Source of the DNA: Jeotgalibacillus salarius
GTDB taxonomy: Bacteria > Bacillota > Bacilli > Bacillales > Jeotgalibacillaceae
Assembly (NCBI RefSeq): GCF_004405125.1
Contig: NZ_SORX01000002.1
Coordinates: 248,001 to 312,000, forward strand
Length of the DNA stretch: 64,000 bases
Reading direction: 5' to 3'
Of this stretch, positions 1 through 9,148 are shown piece by piece (position 1 is the stretch's first letter; each line of letters begins with the position of its first letter). Below the pieces are notes generated by a model. It did no database searches, was not told the origin of the DNA, and worked only from the letters and a program-made list of their open reading frames with translations. The position numbers and the translations under genes were made by a program.

Positions 1-633
1 CGGGTTGATGAGCTGTTGAATCTTGTAGGTCTTGAACCGGAAATCTATAAGAAAAGATACCCTCTGGAATTGAGTGGTGGTCAACAGCAGCGTGTGGGTG
101 TTGTGAGGGCCCTTGCTGATGAACCGCCAATTATCCTGATGGACGAGCCATTCAGCGCCCTGGACCCTATCAGCCGCGAGCAGCTGCAGGATGAGTTGAA
201 GCAGTTACAGACGACGATCAAAAAAACGATCGTGTTTGTGACTCATGATATGGATGAAGCACTGAAAATCGCAGATGAAATTGTTGTCATGAAAGATGGC
301 GTTATACAGCAAATTGCAGCTCCGCAGGAATTATTAAGAAATCCGGCTAACGAATTTGTCCGATCTTTCATAGGCGAAGAGAGAATTCAGACCTACCTCA
401 ATGATCATTCCAGTCAAAGCATTCATGCATTTGTCGACTCAACAGTAACTAGACCAGAAGATGCTTATGTGATAGATGCTTCGTTGACGATAAAGGACGC
501 AGTGAGATACTTTATTCAGCAGAAAGTTGAATCGGCGTCAGTTAAAGAAAATGAAAAGGTGATTGGTGTATTGAAGAAAGATCGTCTGCTGACAGCACTT
601 GCAGGAATTGATGAAGAGGAGGCAGCACGATGA
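1..633 (+). CDS. opuCA: Osmoprotectant (glycine betaine/carnitine/choline) ABC transporter ATP-binding subunit, 5' end missing
   Basis: The reading frame is open at base 1, so the Walker A half of the ATPase lies outside the window. What remains has the signature LSGGQQQR, Walker B (IILMDEP), the D-loop (ALDP) and the H-loop (VTHD), followed by a C-terminal region of about 85 residues resembling one CBS domain. This fits the ATPase of an OpuC/OpuB-type importer of compatible solutes, working at the inner face of the membrane; CBS domains in this family sense ionic strength. The tail looks shorter than the two CBS domains of Bacillus OpuCA. The stop codon overlaps the start of the permease gene by four bases. 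Family assignment is firm; the substrate is not readable. Confidence 0.9.
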   Translation, partial: RVDELLNLVGLEPEIYKKRYPLELSGGQQQRVGVVRALADEPPIILMDEPFSALDPISREQLQDELKQLQTTIKKTIVFVTHDMDEALKIADEIVVMKDGVIQQIAAPQELLRNPANEFVRSFIGEERIQTYLNDHSSQSIHAFVDSTVTRPEDAYVIDASLTIKDAVRYFIQQKVESASVKENEKVIGVLKKDRLLTALAGIDEEEAAR

Positions 634-1277
634 ACTTCTTTCAAACATTTATAGATACTGTGATGTCACGCCAGGGTTTGATCATCGAGGCTACGCTTGA
701 ACACCTTTATTTATCTTTTACTGCTATCTTTATTGCCATAGCGATTAGTCTGCCTCTGGGAATATTCATCTCAAGAAATCAGAAGGTTGCAGAGTTTTAT
801 ATTGGCGTTACTGCAGTTTTTCAGACCATACCAAGTTTAGCTTTATTCGGATTTTTAGTCCCTATCATGGGCATTGGGTTTGAAACAGCTTTGATCGCAC
901 TCATTATTTATGCTTTACTGCCTATCTTAAGAAATACATATACAGGTATCACCGGTGTAGATCAGGCGGTAATCGAAGCCGGTCGAGGAATGGGCATGAC
1001 GGACAGTCAGATTTTATTTAAAATTGAATTGCCATTGTCTCTACCTTTTCTTATGGCAGGTATCAGAACAGCTACAGTATTGACGGTAGGTGTGGCGACA
1101 CTCGCTACATTTGTAGGCGCCGGGGGACTTGGTGATGTGATTTGGAGAGGGCTGCAATCATATAACAACAGTCTAGTACTTGCAGGAGCGATACCCGTAG
1201 CGCTATTAGCATTGATATTCGATTTTATACTAAAAACGCTTGAGAAAAAAACGACACCAAAAGGGTTAAAATCATAA
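630..1277 (+). CDS. opuCB: Osmoprotectant ABC transporter permease
   Basis: A 215-residue integral membrane protein with about six hydrophobic segments and the binding-protein-dependent permease (EAA-type) region near residues 115-150 (EAGRGMGMTDSQILFKIELP). It starts with ATGA overlapping the stop of the ATPase gene and is followed after 14 bases by the solute-binding protein, so the three are one operon. It would form the channel of an OpuC-like betaine/carnitine/choline importer. Bacillus OpuC uses two different permeases (CB and CD); only this one is visible here, so either it acts as a homodimer or the second gene is elsewhere. Confidence 0.92.
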   Translation: MNFFQTFIDTVMSRQGLIIEATLEHLYLSFTAIFIAIAISLPLGIFISRNQKVAEFYIGVTAVFQTIPSLALFGFLVPIMGIGFETALIALIIYALLPILRNTYTGITGVDQAVIEAGRGMGMTDSQILFKIELPLSLPFLMAGIRTATVLTVGVATLATFVGAGGLGDVIWRGLQSYNNSLVLAGAIPVALLALIFDFILKTLEKKTTPKGLKS

Positions 1278-1291
1278 TAAGGAGTGATTTG

Positions 1292-2206
1292 ATGAAACAT
1301 ACAAAAAAAATTGCAGGAGCTTCAATAATTGCTATGTCCGGAATATTGGCAGCATGCGGCGGGGAAAGCGGATCAGGAGAAGGTAATGATCCAATTATCG
1401 TTGCAGGTAAACCCTGGACTGAACAATACATTCTGCCTCATATTTTAGAGCTTTATATCGAAGCAAATTCTGATTACGAAGTTGAATTGGAAGAAGGACT
1501 TGGAGAAGTGGCCATTCTGACACCATCACTGGAAAATGGTGACATCGATATGTACGTAGAATATACAGGAACGGGCCTTGAAGCAGTTTTGAATGAAAAA
1601 GCGGAACAGGGTGAATCAAGTGATTCAGTCTTAGAACGTGTCAGATCAGGGTATGAAGAACAATTTGAAGTAACCTGGCTGGAGCCACTTGGATTTGAAA
1701 ATGGTTATACGATGGCTTACAGAAGTGGTGAAGGCATTGAAGCCTCAACGTATAGTGAACTGGCTGAAATGAGCAGTGAACTTGTATTTGGGGCTCCTCA
1801 TTCATTCTATGAACGGGAAGCAGATGGTTATGATGCATTAGTTGAAGCTTATGATTTTGAATTTACTACAGCTGAAAGTTTTGATCCGAGTATCATGTAT
1901 GATGCTGTCAGAACAGGTGAAGTGGATGTGATTCCTGCTTTTACAACTGATGGACGTATTGAAAGGTTTGAACTTGAAACAACTGAAGATGATAAAGGTT
2001 TCTTTCCGAAATATGATGCAGTACCGCTTGTGAGACAGGAAGTTCTTGACAATTACCCTGAACTTGAAGAGGTAATGGGCGGATTGGCTGGTCAAATTTC
2101 AGAAGAAGAGATGCAGGAAATGAATGCAAAAGCAGATATAGACGGTGAAGATTACAGAACGATTGCAGAAGAATTTCTGACAAGCAAAGGTTTAATTGAA
2201 GAATAA
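1292..2206 (+). CDS. opuCC: Osmoprotectant ABC transporter substrate-binding lipoprotein
   Basis: A lipoprotein of 304 residues: a short positive N-terminus, a hydrophobic stretch and a lipobox ending in AAC (Cys near residue 21) for lipid anchoring outside the membrane. The mature part is of the OpuAC/QAT type, with PWTEQYILPHILELY, the segment DIDMYVEYTGTGLEAVLN and a second lobe with DAVRTGEVDVIPAF. ATG at 1292 is chosen because GGAG at 1281 is spaced correctly for it; an in-frame TTG three bases earlier is too close. It should bind a quaternary ammonium osmolyte and deliver it to the permease encoded just upstream. Confidence 0.93.
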   Translation: MKHTKKIAGASIIAMSGILAACGGESGSGEGNDPIIVAGKPWTEQYILPHILELYIEANSDYEVELEEGLGEVAILTPSLENGDIDMYVEYTGTGLEAVLNEKAEQGESSDSVLERVRSGYEEQFEVTWLEPLGFENGYTMAYRSGEGIEASTYSELAEMSSELVFGAPHSFYEREADGYDALVEAYDFEFTTAESFDPSIMYDAVRTGEVDVIPAFTTDGRIERFELETTEDDKGFFPKYDAVPLVRQEVLDNYPELEEVMGGLAGQISEEEMQEMNAKADIDGEDYRTIAEEFLTSKGLIEE

Positions 2207-2219
2207 GGGGATGAATAAA

Positions 2220-2630
2220 TTGGAAAATCCAGACCGTAATGAAATCAGGTCAATTTTACAGGATGCTAAAAAAATTGCCGTAGTCGGCTTAAGTGATAAT
2301 CCGGCAAGAACTTCTTACAGTGTATCGAAAGCAATGCAGGATGCAGGGTACGAAATCATCCCGGTTAATCCGATGATTGAAGAGGCTCTTGGCGTTAAAG
2401 CAGTGCCAACTTTAAAGGATTTACCGGAAAGTGTTGACATCGTAAATGTATTCAGACGTTCAGAGTTTTTAAAAGAATTAGCTGAAGATTATCTTGAAAC
2501 GGATGCGCCGGTATTCTGGACACAACTTGATGTAATAGACGAGGAAGTGTACAAGAATTTAACAGACCAGGGCCGAAAAGTGATCATGGATCGCTGTATT
2601 AAAGTGGAACATAGTATTACCCAGCCTTAA
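2220..2630 (+). CDS. yneT: CoA-binding domain protein (YneT/YccU family)
   Basis: A 136-residue Rossmann-fold CoA_binding protein: KKIAVVGLSDNPARTSYSVS gives the nucleotide-binding turn, followed by YEIIPVNP and DIVNVFRR typical of the YccU family. A TTG start at 2220 is preferred because AAGGGG (about 2205-2209) lies ten bases upstream; ATG 2211 and TTG 2196 are in frame but badly spaced. The family role is unclear beyond CoA binding. In Bacillus subtilis yneT lies just before parE and parC, the same order as here. A strong terminator separates it from parE. Confidence 0.85.
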   Translation: MENPDRNEIRSILQDAKKIAVVGLSDNPARTSYSVSKAMQDAGYEIIPVNPMIEEALGVKAVPTLKDLPESVDIVNVFRRSEFLKELAEDYLETDAPVFWTQLDVIDEEVYKNLTDQGRKVIMDRCIKVEHSITQP

Positions 2631-2637
2631 ATTGATG

Positions 2638-2667
2638 AGCACTGCTTAAATGCAGTGCTTTTTTTCG
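2638..2667 (+). terminator. Rho-independent terminator after the CoA-binding gene
   Basis: Eight-base-pair stem AGCACTGC / GCAGTGCT with a six-base loop followed by seven T. It closes the opuC-yneT transcript. Confidence 0.9.
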
Positions 2668-2777
2668 TATTATTTCTGTAAAATAAAAAATAATACGGGT
2701 TGACACAGGTATTTTGTTCAATTGGATTTGAAATGCCTGATAAAATAAGTATAGAATATGATGGGTACGGCATTTTA

Positions 2778-2786
2778 TGCTATAAT
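2778..2786 (+). promoter_or_regulatory. Probable extended -10 promoter for parE-parC
   Basis: TGCTATAAT is an extended -10 element (TGN plus TATAAT at 2781-2786), 46 bases before the parE start. The -35 position is weak. A TTGACA at 2700 lacks a matching -10 at the right spacing. Confidence 0.5.
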
Positions 2787-2831
2787 ATATAAAAGCGAAC
2801 ACCTGTTTGTGTAGTTGGAAGGGGAATTTTA

Positions 2832-4799
2832 GTGTCTAAAAAATCAACAATGGAATATAACGATGATGCAATCCAGGTACTTGAGGGTCTAGAAGCTGTT
2901 CGGAAGAGACCGGGAATGTATATAGGTTCAACTGACGCACGCGGTCTCCATCATCTGGTATATGAAATAGTGGACAATTCAGTCGATGAGGCCCTCGGTG
3001 GGTACGGCGAACGAATAGATGTAAAAATACATGAAGATGACAGTATTTCAGTTCGGGATTACGGGCGGGGCATGCCGACGGGAATCCACCGATCAGGTAA
3101 ACCTACTCCAGAAGTAATTTTTACAGTACTTCATGCAGGCGGTAAGTTTGGACAGGGCGGCTACAAAACCAGTGGAGGTCTTCATGGCGTTGGTGCTTCA
3201 GTAGTAAATGCACTTTCGGAATGGCTTGACGTTACAATTTACCGGGATGGCTCTGTTTTTAAGCAGCGTTTTGAAAATGGAGGCAAACCGGTAACAACGC
3301 TTGAAAAAAAGGGGTCAACGAAAGAAGCGGGTACTTTAATACATTTTAAGCCTGATCCATCGATTTTCAGTGTGACCCATTTTAATTATGAGACTTTAAG
3401 CGAAAGGCTGAGAGAGAGCGCGTTTTTATTAAAAGGGTTTGCAATCGAAATTACAGATCTGAGAGAAGATAAAAATGAACTTTTTCAATTTGAAACTGGT
3501 ATTCAGGCATTTGTCTCTTATTTGAACGAGGAAAAAGATACGCTGCATCCTGTAGTTTCATTCGAAGGTGAGCACGGGGGAATTGAGGTGGAACTTGCAT
3601 TTCAGTTCAATGATGGGTTTTCAGAGACCATTTTATCTTTTGTCAATAATGTCAGGACCAAAGATGGCGGAACGCATGAAGCTGGTGCCAAATCAGCTGT
3701 CACAAGAATTTTCAATGAATACGCAAGGAAGGTCAGCCTTCTGAAGGAAAAAGATAAAAATCTCGAAGGCAGTGATATCAGAGAGGGATTTGCCAGTATT
3801 ATTTCAATTAGAGTGCCTGAGCAAATTCTCCAATTTGAAGGTCAGACCAAAGGGAAGCTTGGTACTTCAGAGGCCCGCTCTGCAGTAGATGCAGTTGTTG
3901 CAGGTAAACTTCTTTACTTCCTTGAAGAAAATCCTGATATTAGCTCAATGCTGATTAAAAAAGCAGTCAGAGCGCAGCAGGCACGAGAAGCTGCCAGAAG
4001 AGCCCGCGAAGATGCAAGAAACGGAAAGAAGAGAAAAAGATCGGATACGATTCTGTCGGGAAAGCTTACTCCTGCACAATCAAAAAATGCAGCGAAAAAT
4101 GAACTATATTTAGTCGAGGGTGATTCTGCCGGGGGTTCTGCTAAGCAGGGTCGTGACCGGAAATTCCAGGCGGTGCTGCCTTTGCGTGGTAAAGTAATCA
4201 ATACAGAAAAAGCGAAGCTGGCTGATATTTTTAAAAATGAAGAAATTAATACAATTATTCATGCCATTGGTGCCGGTGTTGGACCTGATTTCAATTTGGA
4301 TGACGTGCAGTACGATAAAATTGTTATCATGACAGATGCTGATACGGACGGTGCTCATATACAAGTGCTGCTACTTACATTTTTCTATCGCTATATGAAG
4401 CCGCTTGTTGAAGGAGGAAAAGTTTATATCGCACTTCCTCCACTTTATAAAGTGAGTAAAGGTACTGGTAAAAAAGAAGTAATAGAATACGCCTGGACAG
4501 ATGATGAATTAAGCAATGTAACAAAAAAAGTCGGTAAGGGTTATATACTTCAGCGATATAAAGGTCTGGGGGAAATGAACGCATCACAGCTCTGGGAAAC
4601 GACTATGGATCCTGAAACGCGCACGCTGATCAGAGTAAGAATTGATGATGGCGCCCGTGCAGAAAGACGGGTAACAACATTGATGGGTGATAAGGTAGAG
4701 CCAAGAAGAAAATGGATCGAAGCGAACGTTGCATTCGGTCTGGAAGATAATGAGAACATTCTTGAAAATGAACAAATCATGACATCAGAGGAGGAATAA
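2832..4799 (+). CDS. parE: DNA topoisomerase IV subunit B
   Basis: A 655-residue GHKL/TOPRIM type II topoisomerase subunit. Visible are the ATP-binding Bergerat motifs (EIVDNSVDEA, DYGRGMP, GGLHGVGASVVNALS), the transducer region, and the TOPRIM metal sites EGDSAGGSAKQGRDRKFQA and MTDADTDGAHI. The direct partner gene parC and the length fit ParE rather than GyrB. It supplies ATPase and metal binding for decatenation of daughter chromosomes. GTG is the start, seven bases after GGAAGGGG. It is followed by parC after four bases in one operon. Confidence 0.97.
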   Translation: MSKKSTMEYNDDAIQVLEGLEAVRKRPGMYIGSTDARGLHHLVYEIVDNSVDEALGGYGERIDVKIHEDDSISVRDYGRGMPTGIHRSGKPTPEVIFTVLHAGGKFGQGGYKTSGGLHGVGASVVNALSEWLDVTIYRDGSVFKQRFENGGKPVTTLEKKGSTKEAGTLIHFKPDPSIFSVTHFNYETLSERLRESAFLLKGFAIEITDLREDKNELFQFETGIQAFVSYLNEEKDTLHPVVSFEGEHGGIEVELAFQFNDGFSETILSFVNNVRTKDGGTHEAGAKSAVTRIFNEYARKVSLLKEKDKNLEGSDIREGFASIISIRVPEQILQFEGQTKGKLGTSEARSAVDAVVAGKLLYFLEENPDISSMLIKKAVRAQQAREAARRAREDARNGKKRKRSDTILSGKLTPAQSKNAAKNELYLVEGDSAGGSAKQGRDRKFQAVLPLRGKVINTEKAKLADIFKNEEINTIIHAIGAGVGPDFNLDDVQYDKIVIMTDADTDGAHIQVLLLTFFYRYMKPLVEGGKVYIALPPLYKVSKGTGKKEVIEYAWTDDELSNVTKKVGKGYILQRYKGLGEMNASQLWETTMDPETRTLIRVRIDDGARAERRVTTLMGDKVEPRRKWIEANVAFGLEDNENILENEQIMTSEEE

Positions 4800-4803
4800 G
4801 TAA

Positions 4804-7221
4804 ATGACAGCGACAGAACGCTTTCAGGATCTTCCTCTTGAAGAAGTGTTAGGGGATAGATTTGGACGTTACAGCAAATATATAATCCAGGAAAGAGCAC
4901 TGCCTGATGCAAGGGACGGTTTAAAGCCCGTACAGCGCAGAATACTGTATGCAATGCATATGGAAGGAAATACACACTTAAAAGGGTTTAGAAAATCTGC
5001 CAAGACTGTGGGTAACGTAATTGGTAATTATCACCCGCACGGAGATTCTTCTGTTTATGAGGCGATGGTCAGAATGAGTCAAAGCTGGAAAGTGAGAAAT
5101 CTACTTGTGGAAATGCACGGAAATAACGGTAGTATAGATGGTGACCCTGCTGCCGCAATGCGTTATACAGAAGCCAGATTATCAGCTATTTCAGGTGAGT
5201 TGCTTCGTGACATAGAATCAGATACAGTCGATCACATTTCAAATTTTGATGATACATCTGAAGAACCTGTTGTGCTGCCAGCCCGGTATCCCAACCTTCT
5301 GGTCAATGGATCAACCGGAATTTCTGCTGGGTATGCAACAGAAATTCCACCTCATCATTTAGGTGAAGTGATTGATGCAGCGGTAATGAGGATTGAAAAG
5401 CCTGATGCGACAGTTGAAGATCTGATGACTGTTATTAAAGGTCCTGATTTTCCAACAGGCGGTATCATCCAGGGCGTGGATGGAATTAAAAATGCTTATA
5501 AGACAGGCAAAGGTAAAATTGTTATTCGCGGAAAAGTTGATATAGAAGATATCCGAGGCGCTAAACAGCAGCTTGTGATAACGGAAATCCCTTTTGAAGT
5601 AAATAAAGCTGTGCTTGTAAAGAAGATGGACGAGGCCAGAGCTGACAAAAAAGTTGAAGGAATTGCTGAAGTCAGAGATGAAACAGATCGCACAGGTCTG
5701 AGAATCGTCGTTGAGCTAAAGAAAGAAGCTGACGCGAATGGCGTATTAAATTTTTTATATAAAAATACTGATTTGCAGGTTCACTATAATTTTAATATGG
5801 TTGCCATTTATAAAAAGCGCCCAATGTTAATGGGCCTTAATGATATGCTCGATGCTTACATTGGACATCAAAAAGAGGTTGTAACCAGAAGAACAAAATA
5901 TGATTACGACAAAGCCATCAATAGAAAGCATATTGTTGAAGGGCTTATTAAAGCTTTATCGGTACTCGATGAAGTCATTGAGACGATTCGTGGTTCAAAA
6001 GACAAAAAAGATGCAAAAAACAATCTTGAAAAGCGTTTTGAATTTACCGAAGTCCAGGCAGAAGCCATCGTTTCATTACAACTTTATCGTTTAACGAATA
6101 CAGATGTGACTGCTCTGCAAAAAGAATCTAACGAGCTCGATGCTAAAATTAATCAATTGGATTCAATATTGACAAGTGATTCAAAGCTGCTTTCTGTCAT
6201 TAAAAAAGAGTTGAAAACAGTCAAAAAACAATACGAAGACAGCAGACGTTCAGTTATTGAGCACGATATAGAAGAAATTAAAATTAACATGGAAGTGTTA
6301 GTAGCGAGTGAGGACGTTGTCGTATCAGTGACTAAAGACGGTTACATCAAACGTACATCTCAAAGATCTTATGCCGCATCTAATGGCAAAGATTTAGCTA
6401 TGAAAGATACTGACAGGCTGCATGCGCTTTTGAATATAAACACGACAGATTCACTGCTTCTTTTCACAAACAAAGGTAATTACATTCATTTTCCTGTCCA
6501 CATGCTGCCGGAGATTCGCTGGAAAGATCTTGGACAGCATTTTTCATCCATTGTCTCAGCAGATCGGGATGAAGAAATTATACACGCTGAAGGTGTAAAT
6601 AATTTTGACCATGATACGCTTGTTTTCATTACGAAGAAGGGTATGGTTAAAAAATCTGAGTTAAGTCTGTATAAAGCTCAGAGGACTGCCCGTCTGCTTG
6701 TCGGGTTGAATGTAAAAAAAGAGGATGAATTGATTGCAGTTCACAGAACAAATGGTAAAAGTACGCTCATGCTCGCTACACATTATGGCTATGGATTAAG
6801 GTTTTCGGAAGAAGAAGTGGGTATGGTGGGCCAACGTGCCGCTGGAGTGAAAGGAATTAATTTGAAAGACGGTGATTTCGTAGTATCTGCCATTATTGCA
6901 GAAGATGAAGACAGTCTTTTGGCGATCACCAATCGTGGTGCAGTAAAGAAAATGGCAGTATCCGAATTTGAAAAGAGCTCCAGAGCTAAAAGAGGTCTCA
7001 TAATGCTAAGAGAACTTAAGCGGAATCCTCACAGGCTGGTTGAAATTTTTAATGCAGCGCGAACGGACGAATTTATTCTGGAAACTGATAAAGGCAATCG
7101 TGCTTCGATCAAAACGTCAGTGCTGCGTAACAATGACAGGTATTCAAACGGCTCATTCATTATTGATGAGATTGATAAAGGGAATGTTATTCAATCGTGG
7201 AGAAATATTGTGAATGAATAG
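4804..7221 (+). CDS. parC: DNA topoisomerase IV subunit A
   Basis: An 805-residue DNA cleavage/religation subunit. The quinolone-resistance region is intact ([21 protein letters not shown]), the catalytic Tyr lies in [11 protein letters not shown], and a C-terminal beta-pinwheel of repeated blades (for example [41 protein letters not shown]) wraps DNA. The blade spacing and position behind parE support ParC over GyrA. The ribosome site GAGGAGG lies in the tail of parE, so translation is likely coupled. Serine and glutamate of the quinolone region (GDSSVYE) look wild type. Confidence 0.97.
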   Translation: MTATERFQDLPLEEVLGDRFGRYSKYIIQERALPDARDGLKPVQRRILYAMHMEGNTHLKGFRKSAKTVGNVIGNYHPHGDSSVYEAMVRMSQSWKVRNLLVEMHGNNGSIDGDPAAAMRYTEARLSAISGELLRDIESDTVDHISNFDDTSEEPVVLPARYPNLLVNGSTGISAGYATEIPPHHLGEVIDAAVMRIEKPDATVEDLMTVIKGPDFPTGGIIQGVDGIKNAYKTGKGKIVIRGKVDIEDIRGAKQQLVITEIPFEVNKAVLVKKMDEARADKKVEGIAEVRDETDRTGLRIVVELKKEADANGVLNFLYKNTDLQVHYNFNMVAIYKKRPMLMGLNDMLDAYIGHQKEVVTRRTKYDYDKAINRKHIVEGLIKALSVLDEVIETIRGSKDKKDAKNNLEKRFEFTEVQAEAIVSLQLYRLTNTDVTALQKESNELDAKINQLDSILTSDSKLLSVIKKELKTVKKQYEDSRRSVIEHDIEEIKINMEVLVASEDVVVSVTKDGYIKRTSQRSYAASNGKDLAMKDTDRLHALLNINTTDSLLLFTNKGNYIHFPVHMLPEIRWKDLGQHFSSIVSADRDEEIIHAEGVNNFDHDTLVFITKKGMVKKSELSLYKAQRTARLLVGLNVKKEDELIAVHRTNGKSTLMLATHYGYGLRFSEEEVGMVGQRAAGVKGINLKDGDFVVSAIIAEDEDSLLAITNRGAVKKMAVSEFEKSSRAKRGLIMLRELKRNPHRLVEIFNAARTDEFILETDKGNRASIKTSVLRNNDRYSNGSFIIDEIDKGNVIQSWRNIVNE

Positions 7222-7245
7222 GTTTAATTAAAAGAATATAGGGGG

Positions 7246-7274
7246 AATGGAAGAAGGTGCCGCTTTCTTCCATT
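7246..7274 (+). repeat. Inverted repeat between parC and alsT
   Basis: A perfect 10-base stem AATGGAAGAA / TTCTTCCATT with a nine-base loop, ending 16 bases before the alsT ribosome site. There is no T-run, so it is not a standard terminator. It may be a 5' leader hairpin or an operator. Confidence 0.5.
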
Positions 7275-7304
7275 TCTATGTCATTAAATAAAGGGGGATT
7301 TCTT

Positions 7305-8738
7305 TTGAGTTCATTACAGTTTGTTACATTGATTGACGAGATTGCAACAACACTGAATGGGTTTTTGTGGAACTACATACTGATCATTGTATTGATAGGC
7401 TGCGGATTGTATTTTACGATCAGAGGACGCTTTTTGCAATTCACATCTTTTGGGGATATGTTAAAGCTTCTGACTGAAAAAACTACGGTGTCTGCTAAGG
7501 GAAGAAGAGGGATTTCTTCTTTTAAAGCATTTACAATTTCTACTGCTTCAAGAGTAGGAACAGGGAACCTCGCCGGAGTTGCAACTGCCATCGCACTTGG
7601 AGGTCCTGGTGCTGTGTTCTGGATGTGGGTGATCGCGCTTGTAGGATCTGCTACAGCGTTTGTGGAATCCACTCTTGCTCAGGTATACAAAGTGGATGAC
7701 GATAAAGACGGCTTTCGCGGCGGGCCGGCATATTATATGGAAAAGGGTCTTAATGCAAGATGGCTCGGTATAATCTTTGCAATTATTATTTCTATTACAT
7801 TTGGACTTGTATTTAATTCAGTTCAATCAAATACGATTTCACTTGCTTTAGAAGGGTCATTTGGCTGGAATCGTCAAATTGTCGGACTTGTTCTCGTCGT
7901 GTTAACGGCTATTGTGATTTTTGGTGGTGTAAAGCGGGTTGCAGCTGTGACAAGCATTGTTGTACCAGTTATGGCTATCCTTTATCTTATTCTTGCTTTA
8001 TATGTTCTTGTCACGAATCTTAATCTAGTCTTTCCAATGTTTCAGGTTATTTTCAGCAATGCTTTTGGATTTACTGAAGTTGTTTCCGGAGGTATTGGTG
8101 CAGCGATTCTAAATGGTGTTAAAAGAGGTCTTTTCTCGAATGAAGCCGGTATGGGTAGCGCGCCTAATGCTGCTGCAACCGCAGGGGTTACACACCCTGC
8201 TAAGCAGGGATTAATACAGGCGCTGGGTGTATTTGTTGATACAATCATCATATGTACCGCAACAGCATTGATTATCATTATGTCCAATGAGTATTTAAAC
8301 GGAAGTGATGGCATTCAGCTGACTCAGGACGCGCTTGCATATCACGTAGGAGATTGGGCAGCGGGCTTTATTAGTGTCGCAATTTTCCTTTTTGCATTCA
8401 GTTCCATCGTTGGGAACTATTACTACGGAGAAACAAATATTGAATTTATCCGAAATAATATGCTTTACGTAAATATTTATCGCTTTATTGTGATTGGTAT
8501 GGTGTATTTTGGAGCGGTACAGGAGTTCGGAGTTGTATGGAATCTTGCAGATGTTTCGATGGGAACAATGGCATTGATTAACTTAATTGCAATTTCACTT
8601 ATGGCACCTCTGGCTTTTAAAGTGCTTCAGGATTACAAGCAGCAAAAAAGACAGGGAATTGACCCGGTATTTTATAAGAACAGTATTCCTAATCTGAAAA
8701 ATACTGAGTGCTGGGACGATGGCCCTGAAAAAGATTAA
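7305..8738 (+). CDS. alsT: Sodium:alanine (amino acid) symporter, AGCS family
   Basis: A 477-residue polytopic membrane protein of the alanine/glycine:cation symporter family, with about ten transmembrane segments and the family signatures STASRVGTGNLAGVATAIALGG and GLFSNEAGMGSAPNAAATA. It would import a small amino acid (alanine, glycine or glutamine) with Na+. TTG 7305 is chosen because AAGGGGG (7291-7297) precedes it by seven bases; upstream in-frame residues lack a ribosome site. AlsT also lies just after parC in Bacillus subtilis. A strong terminator follows. Exact substrate is not deducible. Confidence 0.92.
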   Translation: MSSLQFVTLIDEIATTLNGFLWNYILIIVLIGCGLYFTIRGRFLQFTSFGDMLKLLTEKTTVSAKGRRGISSFKAFTISTASRVGTGNLAGVATAIALGGPGAVFWMWVIALVGSATAFVESTLAQVYKVDDDKDGFRGGPAYYMEKGLNARWLGIIFAIIISITFGLVFNSVQSNTISLALEGSFGWNRQIVGLVLVVLTAIVIFGGVKRVAAVTSIVVPVMAILYLILALYVLVTNLNLVFPMFQVIFSNAFGFTEVVSGGIGAAILNGVKRGLFSNEAGMGSAPNAAATAGVTHPAKQGLIQALGVFVDTIIICTATALIIIMSNEYLNGSDGIQLTQDALAYHVGDWAAGFISVAIFLFAFSSIVGNYYYGETNIEFIRNNMLYVNIYRFIVIGMVYFGAVQEFGVVWNLADVSMGTMALINLIAISLMAPLAFKVLQDYKQQKRQGIDPVFYKNSIPNLKNTECWDDGPEKD

Positions 8739-8768
8739 AAAAAAGCGTGCCTTGTGCACGCTTTTTTT
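8739..8768 (+). terminator. Terminator after alsT
   Basis: Stem AAAAGCGTGC / GCACGCTTTT with loop CTTGT, flanked by A-run and T-run, so it could act in both directions. Confidence 0.9.
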
Positions 8769-8850
8769 ATGTCTGTAAATATAGGGTTCTATCAGCCCGG
8801 ATTAATCCGGCAAACACTTTTCCCATCTTCATACCGTTCAGCTTGCAATT

Positions 8851-9078
8851 CTACTCCTGATTCTTTATCTTAAAATCATTGGATAGGGCTTCATTAACTG
8901 TTTTTTCAATTGCATAAAGATCATCCCTGCTGACGACAGGATCAAGTTTGTTCCAATCGACAAATCTAACAAAATATTTTTTTCGGATTTTTGATAAGTG
9001 AACAATTGAATGAGGAAATTCATCAAAATAAGCTCTGACTCTTCCACGCCCGGCATAACTCCATCTAATCAGTTTCAT
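8851..9078 (-). CDS. Hypothetical protein, 75 residues
   Basis: A small basic soluble protein (starts MKLIRWSYAGRGRVRAYFDE) with mixed alpha/beta character and no recognised motif. ATG 9078 has AGGTG six bases upstream, which supports it as a real gene. It is divergent from the YkqA-like gene, sharing a 70-base intergenic region that holds a small palindrome (9101-9112). No signal peptide or membrane segment. Function unknown. Confidence 0.65.
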   Translation of the reverse strand: MKLIRWSYAGRGRVRAYFDEFPHSIVHLSKIRKKYFVRFVDWNKLDPVVSRDDLYAIEKTVNEALSNDFKIKNQE

Positions 9079-9148
9079 TATTATCACCTAGTTAAGTGTA
9101 ACACGAACGTGTGTACGAGTTAAGTTATTTATTAAAGGAGTTAATAAT

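Noticed and set aside
2700-2728. TTGACA upstream of parE as -35 of a promoter
   Set aside because: No -10 hexamer at 16-18 bases; the extended -10 at 2778 is the better candidate.
4550-4975. Open frame of 141 codons on the minus strand across the parE-parC joint
   Set aside because: Antisense to two certain genes with intact motifs.
8797-8810. Palindrome CCGGATTAATCCGG after the alsT terminator
   Set aside because: Perfect but short, in non-coding DNA between a terminator and the end of a minus-strand gene; no promoter next to it.
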